From assembly GCF_030403505.1 (NCBI RefSeq), contig NZ_JAUEMJ010000007.1, positions 248,001 to 312,000 on the forward strand: a DNA stretch of 64,000 nt, written 5' to 3'. The translations under genes were made by a program, and so were the position numbers. The notes under the pieces were generated by a model, which was given only the letters and a program-made list of their open reading frames with translations, made no database searches and had not been told where the DNA came from. Source of the stretch: Glycomyces tritici (GTDB lineage: Bacteria; Actinomycetota; Actinomycetes; Mycobacteriales; Micromonosporaceae). Numbering within the stretch: the stretch's first letter is position 1; each line of letters starts with the position of its first letter. Shown piece after piece: positions 1 to 8,614 of the stretch.

Positions 1-432
1 GAGACCCTCGAACCGAACTTCAAGGTCCTCGCACTGCCCGAGGGCGAGGGGCTGAACAACTCCTGGGGCCCGATCGCGCAGTTCTTCACCGACGCGGAGT
101 TCCGCAACTCCCAGGTCACCGCGACCGACGTCGACACGCCCGAAGGCTACGAGCGCCGCCTGTTCGAAGCCACGGAGCTCTACGCCGGCCACGAGTCCGA
201 CGAGCTGTTCCCCTACTGGGAGGCGGCGGTGACCGGCGAGACCGCGAAGGAGCTCGCCACGATCCAGACCAATGTGGAGAGCTTCGTGGTCCAGGCGGCC
301 GCGGAGTTCGTGAGCGGCGTCCGCGACATCGAGAGCGACGAGGACTGGGCCGAGTTCCAGCAGAACCTCACCGACCTCGGCGCCGAGCGGTACGTCCAGA
401 TCTACCAAGAGGCATGGGACGCCTCGAAGTAG
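1..432 (+). CDS. Sugar ABC transporter substrate-binding protein, C-terminal part
   Basis: This is the last 143 codons of an extracellular solute-binding protein of the LplA-like type; the gene begins before the window. The tail has an aromatic/acidic helix rich region ending in FVVQAAAEFVSG, then DWAEFQQNLTDLGAERYVQIYQEA, the usual closing helices of large oligosaccharide-binding lipoproteins; the binding proteins at 11661 and 46484 end in a similar way. It would bind an oligosaccharide outside the membrane and pass it to permeases that must lie upstream. A GH43 gene follows 96 bp later in the same direction, so an arabino-oligosaccharide is the likely ligand (inference). Confidence 0.8.
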   Translation, partial: ETLEPNFKVLALPEGEGLNNSWGPIAQFFTDAEFRNSQVTATDVDTPEGYERRLFEATELYAGHESDELFPYWEAAVTGETAKELATIQTNVESFVVQAAAEFVSGVRDIESDEDWAEFQQNLTDLGAERYVQIYQEAWDASK

Positions 433-528
433 GCCTTTCCCTCCCCACCAGGTGGGCCGCCCCAGGGGTCGAGACCGGGGGCGGCCCACCGCCGCGAACA
501 CCTGCAGCAATCCATCGACAGGAGACCC

Positions 529-1521
529 ATGTCCACCGCACCCGGCTCTGCTTCGAACGACGCCGCCTCGAACGACGCCGCGCCGTACGCCGGCTACCTC
601 TACGCGCACTTCAAACGCGAGGACGCCGACGGCGAGCAGATCTACTTCGCCCTGAGCGAGGGCAACGACCCGCTGCACTTCGACGACCTCAACGGCGGCG
701 AGCCGGTCCTGCGCTCCACCCTGGGGGACGGCGGGGTCCGCGACCCGCACATCGTCCGCGCCCCGGAAGGCGACCGGTTCTACCTGGTCGCCACCGACCT
801 CTGCCTCTACAAGAGCCTCGACTGGGACCACCACCAGCGCTGGGGCAGCCGATCCATCATGGTCTGGGAATCGCGCGACCTCGTCGACTGGGGCGAAGGG
901 CGGCTCGTCGAAGTGTCGCCGCCGGAGGCGGGCAACACCTGGGCGCCCGAAGCGGTGTGGGACCCCGAGCAGGAGGCCTACCTCGTCCACTGGTCGTCCA
1001 AGCTCTACGACGGCCCCGACCACGTGGGCGAGACCCACAACCGGATCATGTGCGCGACCACCCGCGACTTCCGCGAGTTCTCCGCACCGAAGGTGTGGAT
1101 CGACCGCGGCTGGCACACGATCGACACCACCGTCATCGAGCACGACGGCCTGTACCACCGCTTCCTCAAAGACGAGCGCAGCCGCACCCACGGTGTGCCC
1201 CACGGCAAGACGATCTTCTCCGAGACTTCCCCGAGCCTCACGGCCGCCGCATGGACGCCCCTCGCGGAGGGCATCGGCCTCGGCCCGGTCAGCCAGGGCG
1301 AAGGGCCGCTCGTGTACAAGTCGAACACCGAGGACAAGTGGTACCTCTGGATCGACGAGTTCAAGGCCGACCGCCGCTACGTGCCGTTCGAGACCGACGA
1401 CCTCGCCGGCGGCGAGTGGACCCCCTCGACCGACTTCCGGCTGCCCGCGGACCCGTGCCATGGTGTGGTCCTGCCCGTGACCGCGGCGGAGTACGAACGG
1501 CTCCAGTCCAACTGGGGGTGA
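529..1521 (+). CDS. Glycoside hydrolase family 43 protein
   Basis: Predicted five-bladed propeller glycosidase of 330 residues acting on alpha-L-arabinofuranosyl or beta-xylosyl linkages. No signal peptide is visible, so it should act in the cytoplasm on imported oligosaccharides. Family marks are VRDPHIV near residue 70-76, NTWAPEAVWD near 136-145 (the usual WAPD site carries Glu) and GEGPLVYKSN, holding the probable acid Glu, near residue 262. The ATG at 529 is preceded by GGAG at 520-524. It sits between a sugar-binding protein and a LacI regulator, and a GH127 arabinofuranosidase follows, which favours an arabinan role. Exact linkage cannot be read from the sequence. Confidence 0.85.
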   Translation: MSTAPGSASNDAASNDAAPYAGYLYAHFKREDADGEQIYFALSEGNDPLHFDDLNGGEPVLRSTLGDGGVRDPHIVRAPEGDRFYLVATDLCLYKSLDWDHHQRWGSRSIMVWESRDLVDWGEGRLVEVSPPEAGNTWAPEAVWDPEQEAYLVHWSSKLYDGPDHVGETHNRIMCATTRDFREFSAPKVWIDRGWHTIDTTVIEHDGLYHRFLKDERSRTHGVPHGKTIFSETSPSLTAAAWTPLAEGIGLGPVSQGEGPLVYKSNTEDKWYLWIDEFKADRRYVPFETDDLAGGEWTPSTDFRLPADPCHGVVLPVTAAEYERLQSNWG

Positions 1522-1551
1522 GACCGAGCAGGTCGAAGGAGGAGGGGAACC

Positions 1552-2559
1552 GTGGCCAAGCGGGTGACGATCCACGATGTGGCGGCCGAGGCCGGCGTGT
1601 CGCGCCAGACCGTGACGCGGGCGATGAACGACAGGGACGACATCAAGGAGGCGACCCGCGTCCGGGTCCTCGAAGCCGTCGAGCGCCTCGGCTACCGGCC
1701 GAGCCGCTTCGCCCGCAACCTGGTCACCCGGCGCAAGCAGCACGCGCTGGGCCTGGTGGTGGCCTCCTTCGACAACCCGTACTACACGAGCATCGCCGCC
1801 GAGATGCTCACCGCCGCCGCCGAGCGCGGCTGGCAGCTGATGATGGCGGCCGCGCAGGACGACACGGAGGCCGTGCTCGGCATGCTCGCCTCCCAGGCGG
1901 ACGTCGTGGCCCTCCACTTCGGCGGCACCGGGGCCGAGCTGGACGAGATCGCCGGCGGACTGCCCGTGGTGCGCCTGGAGGCCGAGAGCCTCCTGCCCGG
2001 CGTCCACTCGGTCGCGCTCGACATCGAGTCCGGCATCAATGCGGTCGTCGCCGAGCTCCGCGCGCGCGGGGCCCGGCGGTTCGGCATGGTCGACTCGGCG
2101 TCCTCGCTCCAGGCCCACGGCGCCCACGGGGTCCCCGGCGTCTACGGGCCCTCGCCGAAGCGGCGCTGGTACGAGCGCGCCGTGGGCGACCAGCTCGCCG
2201 GCGTCACGATCGGGGACGAGAGCATCCCCGAAGGGAGCCGGGCCTTCGGCGAGCTGCTGGAGCGGCACCCGGACGTCGACACCGTCCTGATGTTCAACGA
2301 CCTCATGGCGCTGGGCGCGGTGCAGCACGCGCAGTCGCACGGCGTCAGCGTCCCCGACCGGGTGCGCATCGTCGGCATCGACGGGCTGGCCCTCGGCGAG
2401 GCGGTCCACCCGAGGCTGACCTCGATCGCCCTCGACGTGCGCGCGCTGGCCTCGCACACCATGGACATCGCGGAACTGGTCGCCAAAGCCGACTTCGCCC
2501 GGCTCGACCCGATCCACCGGAGGGCCGGCTCGTCGATCCTCTGGCGCGAGTCGGCCTGA
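1552..2559 (+). CDS. LacI-family transcriptional regulator
   Basis: A 335-residue LacI/GalR repressor. The N-terminus VTIHDVAAEAGVSRQTVTRAM is the classic helix-turn-helix, followed by the hinge ERLGYRPSRFARNLVTRR and a periplasmic-binding-like sensor domain. Start is GTG, chosen for the GGAGGGG Shine-Dalgarno just upstream. It lies 30 bp after the GH43 gene, so it is probably in the same operon, and 96 bp before a GH127 gene. A perfect 12-bp palindrome of LacI-operator form at 2596-2607, in that gap, is its likely target. The inducer is presumably an arabinose-containing sugar (inference from neighbours). Confidence 0.92.
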   Translation: MAKRVTIHDVAAEAGVSRQTVTRAMNDRDDIKEATRVRVLEAVERLGYRPSRFARNLVTRRKQHALGLVVASFDNPYYTSIAAEMLTAAAERGWQLMMAAAQDDTEAVLGMLASQADVVALHFGGTGAELDEIAGGLPVVRLEAESLLPGVHSVALDIESGINAVVAELRARGARRFGMVDSASSLQAHGAHGVPGVYGPSPKRRWYERAVGDQLAGVTIGDESIPEGSRAFGELLERHPDVDTVLMFNDLMALGAVQHAQSHGVSVPDRVRIVGIDGLALGEAVHPRLTSIALDVRALASHTMDIAELVAKADFARLDPIHRRAGSSILWRESA

Positions 2560-2595
2560 GACCCGGGTGCCACCAGGGCTTGCGCCGACTGGATC

Positions 2596-2607
2596 TTTAC
2601 CGGTAAA
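2596..2607. promoter_or_regulatory. Candidate LacI operator TTTACCGGTAAA
   Basis: A perfect 12-bp palindrome with the central CG typical of LacI-family operators, located between the LacI gene end (2559) and the GH127 start (2656). It probably lets the upstream LacI protein repress the GH127 gene. No second copy was found in the window. Confidence 0.55.
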
Positions 2608-2655
2608 TTTCTCGGGACCGGCGCCCTACCTACCTCGCTAATTCAGGAGCCATCG

Positions 2656-4920
2656 ATGAAGACCTTCTCCCTCAGCCAGGTCACCCTGCTGGAGGGCCCC
2701 TTCGCACGCGCCGTGAGCACCGACCTCGAGTACGTGCTCGCCCTGGAACCGGACCGGCTCCTCGCGCCGTTCCTGCGCGAAGCGGGCCTGGAGCCACGCG
2801 CGGCCTCCTACGGCAACTGGGAGGACAGCGGCCTGGACGGCCACATCGGCGGCCACTGCCTCTCCGCGCTGGCCCTGCTCGCCGCCGCGACCGGCGAGGC
2901 CGAACCGCAGCGGCGGCTCGAGTACATGGTCGCCGAGCTGGCGCGGGCCCAGGACGCCCTCGGCACCGGCTACGTGGGCGGCGTCCCGGGCGGTGCGGCC
3001 CTGTTCGAGACCCTGCGCGGGGGCGGCGCCGCGGCGGCGACCGCGATCGGCTGGACCGGCGGGCACTGGGTGCCCTGGTACAACCTGCACAAGACCTTCG
3101 CCGGCCTCATCGACGCGCACCGCCTGCTCGGCAGCAAGCAGGCGCTCGACGTGGTCGTGCGGCTGGCGGACTGGTGGCTCGGGGTCGCGGCGACCCTCGA
3201 CGACGAGGCGTTCGAAGCCATGCTCGACACCGAGTTCGGCGGCATGAACGAGGCCTTCGCCGACCTGGCGGCGATCACCGGCCGGGGCGACTACGCCGAC
3301 ATGGCCCGGCGCTTCTCCCACCGCGCGATCCTCGACCCGCTCCTGGAGCGCCGCGATGGCCTCACCGGCCTGCACGCCAACACCCAGATCCCCAAGGCCG
3401 TCGGGTACGCGGCGGCTGCCGCCGTCCGCGGCGACGAGGACCTGCTGGAGGCGGCCCGGTACTTCTGGCGCGAGGTCGTCGGGCACCGCACGGTGGCCAT
3501 CGGCGGCAACAGCGTCCGCGAGCACTTCCACGCCCTCGGCGACTTCACGCCCATGATCGAGGACCGCGAGGGCCCGGAGACCTGCAACACCTACAACATG
3601 CTGAAGCTCGCCAAGCACCTGGCCGAGTCCGCCTTCGAACCGTCCCTTCTGGACTTCACCGAGCGCGCGGTCTACAACCACCAGCTGGCCTCCCAGCACC
3701 CCGAGCGCGGCGGCTTCGTGTACTTCACCCCGATGCGCCCGCGCCACTACCGGGTCTACTCGCAGCCCGACCTCGGCATGTGGTGCTGCGTGGGCACCGG
3801 CATCGAGGCCCAGGCCAAGTACGGCGAGTTCGTCTTCGGCGAGCACGAGGGCGCCCTGGCGGTCAACCTGTACCTCCCGGCCGAACTGGACGCGCCCGAG
3901 TTCGGCGGCCGGTTCCGCCTGGAGACCGCGTTCCCGGCGGACGAGCACATCGGACTCACGCTCGACCTCGAGGCGCCGCGCGCGTTCGCGCTGCGGCTGC
4001 GCGTCCCCGACTGGAGCGACGGCCTCGAAGGGCTCACGGTCAACGGCGACCCGGTCGAGGCCGCCGCAGTCCCCGGTGCCGTCGTCCTGGAACGGGAATG
4101 GCTGCCGGGCGACACGGTGGCGTTCCGCCTGCCGCTGCGCCTGCGCGCCGAGCGGCTGCCCGACGGCTCGCCGTGGCAGGCGTACTTCGCCGGGCCCGTC
4201 CTGCTGGCCTCCCGCGACGGCGCCCACCACCTCGACGGGCTCGAGGCCGACGACAGCCGCATGGGGCACGTCGCGCACGGCCCGCTGCTCGGCTTCGCCG
4301 ACCTCCCGGTCATCGCGGACGCGCCCGCCGAAGACGTGCTCACCCGCGAAGCGCCCCTGCGCTACCGGCTGGCCTTCGCCGATCCGGCGGGCTCGATCGA
4401 GCTGGTGCCGTTCCACGAGGTCCACGACACCCGCTACACCGTCTACTGGCCCGTGGCCGCCGCCGACCGGACGGCCGAGCGCCGCGCCGAACTGCTCGCG
4501 GCCGACAGCGAGTCGCTCACGCTCGACGCCATGACGGTGGACAAAGTCGCGTTCGGCGAGCAGCAGCCCGAGAGCGACCACGGCTTCCGCGGCGAGGCTA
4601 CCGAGGTCGCCGTGGACGCGCAGGGCCGCCGCGCCCGCGCCACCGCCGCCCGGATGTCCGTGGGGCTCAACGACCCCGGCCGCACCGGCCGCACCCTCCG
4701 CGTCGGATACCGCCACGCGGGCGGTGCCACCGGCGTCACGGTGACACTGGACGGCGAGCTGGTCGCCGCCGAGTCCTGGGAGGGCGAGCACGGTGCCTTC
4801 GAGGTCGACTACGCCCTGCCTGCGGAGTCCGGGCCCGGCGCTGCGGTCCGCGAACTCGAGTTCACCGCCCCGGAAGGCGGTTCGACGCCGGGCGTGACCA
4901 TGGTGCGGCTGCTGCGCTGA
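2656..4920 (+). CDS. Beta-L-arabinofuranosidase, GH127, cytoplasmic
   Basis: A 754-residue GH127 (formerly DUF1680) enzyme removing beta-linked L-arabinofuranose. It lacks a signal peptide. The family's cysteine-glycosidase site can be placed by comparison with Bifidobacterium HypBA1: the acid/base Glu in SVREHFH near residue 289, zinc ligands in PETCNTYNML (E308, C310) and the MWCCVGTG pair (C377/C378), one of which is the nucleophile. An (alpha/alpha)6 barrel covers roughly residues 1-420, with beta domains after it. ATG at 2656 follows GGAGCC at 2647-2652. Probably controlled through the palindrome at 2596. A paralogue with a signal peptide and lectin repeats lies at 56783. Confidence 0.93.
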   Translation: MKTFSLSQVTLLEGPFARAVSTDLEYVLALEPDRLLAPFLREAGLEPRAASYGNWEDSGLDGHIGGHCLSALALLAAATGEAEPQRRLEYMVAELARAQDALGTGYVGGVPGGAALFETLRGGGAAAATAIGWTGGHWVPWYNLHKTFAGLIDAHRLLGSKQALDVVVRLADWWLGVAATLDDEAFEAMLDTEFGGMNEAFADLAAITGRGDYADMARRFSHRAILDPLLERRDGLTGLHANTQIPKAVGYAAAAAVRGDEDLLEAARYFWREVVGHRTVAIGGNSVREHFHALGDFTPMIEDREGPETCNTYNMLKLAKHLAESAFEPSLLDFTERAVYNHQLASQHPERGGFVYFTPMRPRHYRVYSQPDLGMWCCVGTGIEAQAKYGEFVFGEHEGALAVNLYLPAELDAPEFGGRFRLETAFPADEHIGLTLDLEAPRAFALRLRVPDWSDGLEGLTVNGDPVEAAAVPGAVVLEREWLPGDTVAFRLPLRLRAERLPDGSPWQAYFAGPVLLASRDGAHHLDGLEADDSRMGHVAHGPLLGFADLPVIADAPAEDVLTREAPLRYRLAFADPAGSIELVPFHEVHDTRYTVYWPVAAADRTAERRAELLAADSESLTLDAMTVDKVAFGEQQPESDHGFRGEATEVAVDAQGRRARATAARMSVGLNDPGRTGRTLRVGYRHAGGATGVTVTLDGELVAAESWEGEHGAFEVDYALPAESGPGAAVRELEFTAPEGGSTPGVTMVRLLR

Positions 4921-4941
4921 CCCGAGTCCACTGACGACAGA

Positions 4942-4970
4942 AGGCCCGTCCGGTCGAACCGGACGGGCCT
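4942..4970. terminator. Bidirectional hairpin between convergent genes
   Basis: Two 13-base arms (AGGCCCGTCCGGT and its complement) around a 3-base CGA centre, placed between the GH127 stop (4920) and the L-fuconate dehydratase stop (4981). No long T run, as is usual in high-GC actinobacteria. Confidence 0.8.
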
Positions 4971-4980
4971 GAGTCCTCTC

Positions 4981-6300
4981 CTAGCGCACTGCGGCCTCGT
5001 CCCGGCCCGACCAGTAGCCGCCGTCGGGGTAGCTGAACTCCTCGATCGAGGCGGTGTACATCTCGGCCGAGTAACCGGGCCGGGACGGCAGCAGGTAGTT
5101 GCCGTTCTCGACCAGGCACGGGTCGGTGAAGTGCTCATGGAGGTGGTCCACGTACTCGGTCACCCTGTCCTCCAACGTGCCCGAGACGGCCACGTAGTCG
5201 AAGATCGACAGGTGCTGCACCAGCTCGCACAGGCCCACGCCGCCCGCGTGCGGGCACACCGGCACGCCGAACTTGGCGGCCATCAGGTACACGGCGATGA
5301 TCTCGTTGACGCTGGCCAGCCGCGCCGAGTCGAGCTGCAGGTAGTCGAGCGCCTCGGCCTGCAGCATCTGCTTGAACAGGACCCGGTTCATGCCGTGCTC
5401 GCCGGTCGCGACGCCGATCGGCGCCACCGCGCGGCGCACGGCCGCGTGCCCGAGCACGTCGTCAGGGCTCGTCGGCTCCTCGATCCAGTGCGGCTCGAAC
5501 TCGGCCAGCGCCTTGACCCAGTCGATGGCCTCCGGCACGTCCCACACCTGGTTGGCGTCGATCATGAGCTTGGCGTCCCAGCCGATGACCTCGCGGGCGA
5601 TCCGCAGGCGGCGGCGGTCCTCCTCGAGGTCGGCCCCGACCTTGAGCTTGACGTGGCGGTAGCCCTGGTCGACGGCCTCCTGGAGGAGCCGGCGCAGCTT
5701 GTCGTCGCTGTAGCCGAGCCAGCCGGCGCTGGTGGTGTAGCACGGGTAGCCGCCGCGGGCCTCGAGCTCGGCGATGCGCCGGCCGCGCGTGTCGTACTGG
5801 TCGCGCAGGAGCTCCAGGGCCTCTTCGCGGGTGAGGGCGTCCGAGAGGTAGCGCAGGTCGGCGGCGTCCACGAGCTGCTCGGGGGTCATGTCGGCGAGCA
5901 GGCGCCACAGCGGCTTGCCCGCGGCGCGGGCGGTGAGGTCCCATACGGCGTTCATGACCGCGGCGAGTGCGATGTGGACGACGCCCTTCTCCGGTCCGAG
6001 CCAGCGGTACTGCGAGTCGGACTGGAGTTCGCGGTAGAGCGCGCCGGGGTCGTTCACCACGGTCTCCAGGTCGCGGCCGATGAGCCTGACGGCCCAGTGG
6101 AGGGCGGCGGCGGTGACGATGTCGTTGCCGCGTCCGATGGTGAAGGTGAAGCCGTACCCGGTGAGATCGGGGTCGTCGGTCCGGACGATGACGTAGGCGG
6201 CGGAGTAGTCGCCGTCCTTGTTCATCGCGTCCGAGCCGTCGAGGGTCTGCGAGGTGGGGAAGCGGACATCGTGAGCCTCGACGGCCTCGATGGTGGTCAT
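4981..6300 (-). CDS. fucD: L-fuconate dehydratase
   Basis: A 439-residue enolase-superfamily dehydratase that turns L-fuconate into 2-keto-3-deoxy-L-fuconate in the non-phosphorylative L-fucose route. The residues known from the Xanthomonas enzyme fall at the same numbers: K218 and K220 (HVKLK), metal ligands D248 (MIDAN), E274 (WIEEP) and E301 (ATGEHG), D324 (LQLD) and H351 (CPHAGG). It may also accept related acid sugars such as L-galactonate. The gene is divergent in function from its upstream LacI gene, and an operator-like element lies 84-102 bp before its start. Convergent with GH127, sharing the terminator at 4942. Confidence 0.93.
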   Translation of the reverse strand: MTTIEAVEAHDVRFPTSQTLDGSDAMNKDGDYSAAYVIVRTDDPDLTGYGFTFTIGRGNDIVTAAALHWAVRLIGRDLETVVNDPGALYRELQSDSQYRWLGPEKGVVHIALAAVMNAVWDLTARAAGKPLWRLLADMTPEQLVDAADLRYLSDALTREEALELLRDQYDTRGRRIAELEARGGYPCYTTSAGWLGYSDDKLRRLLQEAVDQGYRHVKLKVGADLEEDRRRLRIAREVIGWDAKLMIDANQVWDVPEAIDWVKALAEFEPHWIEEPTSPDDVLGHAAVRRAVAPIGVATGEHGMNRVLFKQMLQAEALDYLQLDSARLASVNEIIAVYLMAAKFGVPVCPHAGGVGLCELVQHLSIFDYVAVSGTLEDRVTEYVDHLHEHFTDPCLVENGNYLLPSRPGYSAEMYTASIEEFSYPDGGYWSGRDEAAVR

Positions 6301-6383
6301 GCGGTGGTCCTCAGGTGCTGGTCGGGTGGTCTGCGGCGGGGCGGTGCGCGGCGCGGCCGTGCCGGAGGGGGGCGGGCCCGCGC

Positions 6384-6402
6384 CGTTTGCGCAAACGATT
6401 GA
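6384..6402. promoter_or_regulatory. Candidate LacI operator upstream of fucD
   Basis: A perfect 14-bp palindrome CGTTTGCGCAAACG (6384-6397) overlaps GCAAACGATTGA (6391-6402). Its first 11 bases are identical to the element at 7498-7508. It sits between the LacI gene and fucD and so can control fucD on the minus strand. Confidence 0.6.
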
Positions 6403-6453
6403 TCAGGCGTTGACCTTATCCGGGGTCGCCGCCCGGCGCAAGGGGGAGGAGCG

Positions 6454-7464
6454 TCAGGCGCGCGGCGGCGCGGTCGACTCGCGGGTGATGAGCACCGGCT
6501 CGGGGTCCTCCACGGACAGGTGCTCGACGGGGCCGCCGTCGACGACCCGCGCGAGGGCGGCGGCCGCGGTGCGCCCGAGCTCGTAGAGCGGCAGCTGCAC
6601 GCAGGTGAGCGGCGGCCACGTGTGCCCGGCCGTCCACGCGTCGTGGACCGCGACCACCGAGAGCTCCGCGGGCACGCCCAGTCCCTGCGCCCGCGCCTGG
6701 GCGAGCACCCCGACCGCGGCGTTGACGTTCGCGGCCACGATCGCCGTGGGCCGCTGCGGGAGTGCGAGCAGCTCCGCGGTGGAGGCCCGCCCGTCCGGCT
6801 CCCGGTACCCGCGCCAGGTGACCAGGCCCGGGTCCCGCGCGATCCCGGCCGCCTCCAGCGCCTCGGCGTACCCCGCCGCGCGGCGCTGCGCGGTCGGCGA
6901 ACCGGCGAGCCCTCCGGCGAAGCCGATCCGGCGGTGCCCCAGCGCGATCAGGTGCTCGGTGGCCCGGCGCGCCGCGAGCGCGTCCGGCACGACCACCGAG
7001 CTCGCCCCGGGGAGCCGCTGGTGGATCGTGACCAGCGGCGCGCGCTCGCCCACGGACTGCGCCAGCTCCTCGGGGTCGGTGCCGTCGCGCGGCTGGAGCA
7101 CGATGCCGTCCACCCGGCCCTCGCCCACGAGCCGGTCGAACATGGCGCCGCCCGGGTGCATGTCCTCGCTGCGGGCCAGCAGCATGACGCAGCCGCGCGC
7201 GACCGCCTCGTCCTCCACGCCGCGGGTCAGATCGGCGAACAGCGAGTTCGTGACGTCGGGGACGATGAGCGCGATGACATCGGTGCGCGCGAGTTTGAGC
7301 GCGCGGCCCGCGAAGTTCGGGTGGTACCCGACCTCCCCGGCCGCCTTGCGCACCCGCTCCCGGGTCGCCTCGCTGACCCGGGCCGTCGGGTCGCCCGAGA
7401 GCACCCTGGAGACCGCCGACACCGAGACGCCCGCCCGGGCCGCCACATCGCTGAGTTTCGCCAC
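6454..7464 (-). CDS. LacI-family transcriptional regulator
   Basis: A 336-residue LacI/GalR repressor with helix-turn-helix LSDVAARAGVSVSAVSRVL at residues 4-22 and hinge GEVGYHPNFAGRALKL. It lies between fucD (same strand, downstream) and a divergent alcohol dehydrogenase gene. Both flanks carry the shared 11-mer GCAAACGATTG (6391 and 7498), which makes this protein the likely repressor of itself, fucD and the divergent pair. The effector is probably an intermediate of L-fucose or uronate breakdown (inference). Confidence 0.92.
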   Translation of the reverse strand: MAKLSDVAARAGVSVSAVSRVLSGDPTARVSEATRERVRKAAGEVGYHPNFAGRALKLARTDVIALIVPDVTNSLFADLTRGVEDEAVARGCVMLLARSEDMHPGGAMFDRLVGEGRVDGIVLQPRDGTDPEELAQSVGERAPLVTIHQRLPGASSVVVPDALAARRATEHLIALGHRRIGFAGGLAGSPTAQRRAAGYAEALEAAGIARDPGLVTWRGYREPDGRASTAELLALPQRPTAIVAANVNAAVGVLAQARAQGLGVPAELSVVAVHDAWTAGHTWPPLTCVQLPLYELGRTAAAALARVVDGGPVEHLSVEDPEPVLITRESTAPPRA

Positions 7465-7497
7465 GGCTCCAGTATCGCCTATCCCCGCCGCGGCTGA

Positions 7498-7509
7498 GCA
7501 AACGATTGC
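7498..7509. promoter_or_regulatory. Candidate LacI operator GCAAACGATTGC
   Basis: An imperfect 12-bp palindrome with an AANCGNTT core, 33 bp before the LacI start and 68 bp before the divergent dehydrogenase start. It shares 11 bases with 6391-6401, which supports a two-operator regulon. Confidence 0.6.
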
Positions 7510-7576
7510 GCATTCGCGGGATGTGTGCGATCCTCATCGGCGACCGACCCGCACCCCGTCCCCCGAGGAGGCAGCC

Positions 7577-8614
7577 GTGCCCGCCGCACACTACGCAGGA
7601 AACCGGACCATGACCGTGGTGGACGCCGAACCGGCTCCGCCGGGCCCGGGCCAAGTCCAGATCAACGTCGCCTACAACGGCATCTGCGGCACCGACCTGC
7701 ACATCCTCAGCGGCCACATGGACGCCCGCGTCGACGTCCCGGCCGTCATCGGCCACGAGATGAGCGGCACCATCGCCGCCCTCGGCGAGGGCGTCGAAGG
7801 CTGGGCCGCCGGCGACCCCGTCACCGTCATGCCCCTCGCCTGGGACGGCACCTGCCCCGCCTGCCTCGCCGGGAACTCGCACATCTGCCAGAACCTCGAC
7901 TTCGTCGGCATCGACTCGCCCGGCGCCCTCCAGGCCAGCTGGAACGTCGACGCCGGCCTGCTCGTGCGCCTCCCCGCGACCCTCTCGCTCCAGCACGCGG
8001 CCCTCGTCGAGCCCACCGCCGTCGCCGTCCACGACGTGCGCCGCTCCGAACTCGAGGCCGGCCAGAAGGCCGTCGTCATCGGCGGCGGCCCCATCGGCGT
8101 CCTCATCGCCGCCGTCGCCCGCTCCTTCGGCGGCGACGTCGTCGTGATCGAACTCGATCCGAAGCGCCGCAAGGCCATCGCCGACCTCGGCCACACCGTC
8201 CTCGACCCCCGCGACGACACCGTGGCCTGGGTCGAGGAGTGGACCGGCGGCGCGGGCGCCGACGTCGTCTTCGAGGTCTCCGGCGCGGCCGCCGCCGTCC
8301 TCGGCGCCGTCGACTACGCCAAAGTGCGCGGCACCCTCGTCGTCGTCGCGATCCACCCCGAACCCCGCCCGGTGAACCTCCAGCGCGTCTTCTGGCGCGA
8401 ACTGCGCCTCCTCGGCGCCCGCGTCTACCAGCGCGACGACTTCGACACCGCCGTCGCGCTCCTGGACACCGGCGCGATCCCCGCCGACGCCCTCATCACC
8501 AAGACCGTCCCCCTGCGCGACATCCAGGCCGCCTTCGACGCCCTCACCGGCGGCGAGGCCATGAAGATCCTCATCGACGTCCAAGCCGACAGCGCCTCCA
8601 AGGACAGTGAGTGA
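7577..8614 (+). CDS. Zinc-dependent alcohol/sugar dehydrogenase (MDR family)
   Basis: A 345-residue medium-chain dehydrogenase of the sorbitol/threonine dehydrogenase type. Catalytic zinc ligands C37 and H60-E61 are present, and a GGGPIG nucleotide-binding loop lies near 165. Of the four structural zinc cysteines only C93, C96 and C104 remain; the first is Asp90, as in several sugar dehydrogenases. GTG at 7577 is chosen for GAGGAG at 7565-7570; the reading frame extends upstream without a plausible start. It overlaps the next gene by four bases (GTGA), so they are translated together. In this setting it may oxidise L-fucose, an aldonate or a keto-deoxy sugar acid; the substrate is not certain. 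Confidence 0.85.
   Translation: MPAAHYAGNRTMTVVDAEPAPPGPGQVQINVAYNGICGTDLHILSGHMDARVDVPAVIGHEMSGTIAALGEGVEGWAAGDPVTVMPLAWDGTCPACLAGNSHICQNLDFVGIDSPGALQASWNVDAGLLVRLPATLSLQHAALVEPTAVAVHDVRRSELEAGQKAVVIGGGPIGVLIAAVARSFGGDVVVIELDPKRRKAIADLGHTVLDPRDDTVAWVEEWTGGAGADVVFEVSGAAAAVLGAVDYAKVRGTLVVVAIHPEPRPVNLQRVFWRELRLLGARVYQRDDFDTAVALLDTGAIPADALITKTVPLRDIQAAFDALTGGEAMKILIDVQADSASKDSE

Noticed and set aside
414..2606. 730-residue Arg/Pro-rich frame
   Set aside because: A shadow of the GH43 and LacI genes; composition is typical of out-of-frame GC-rich DNA.
2638..4791. 717-residue frame opposite GH127
   Set aside because: Antisense shadow of a clear GH127 gene with all catalytic motifs.
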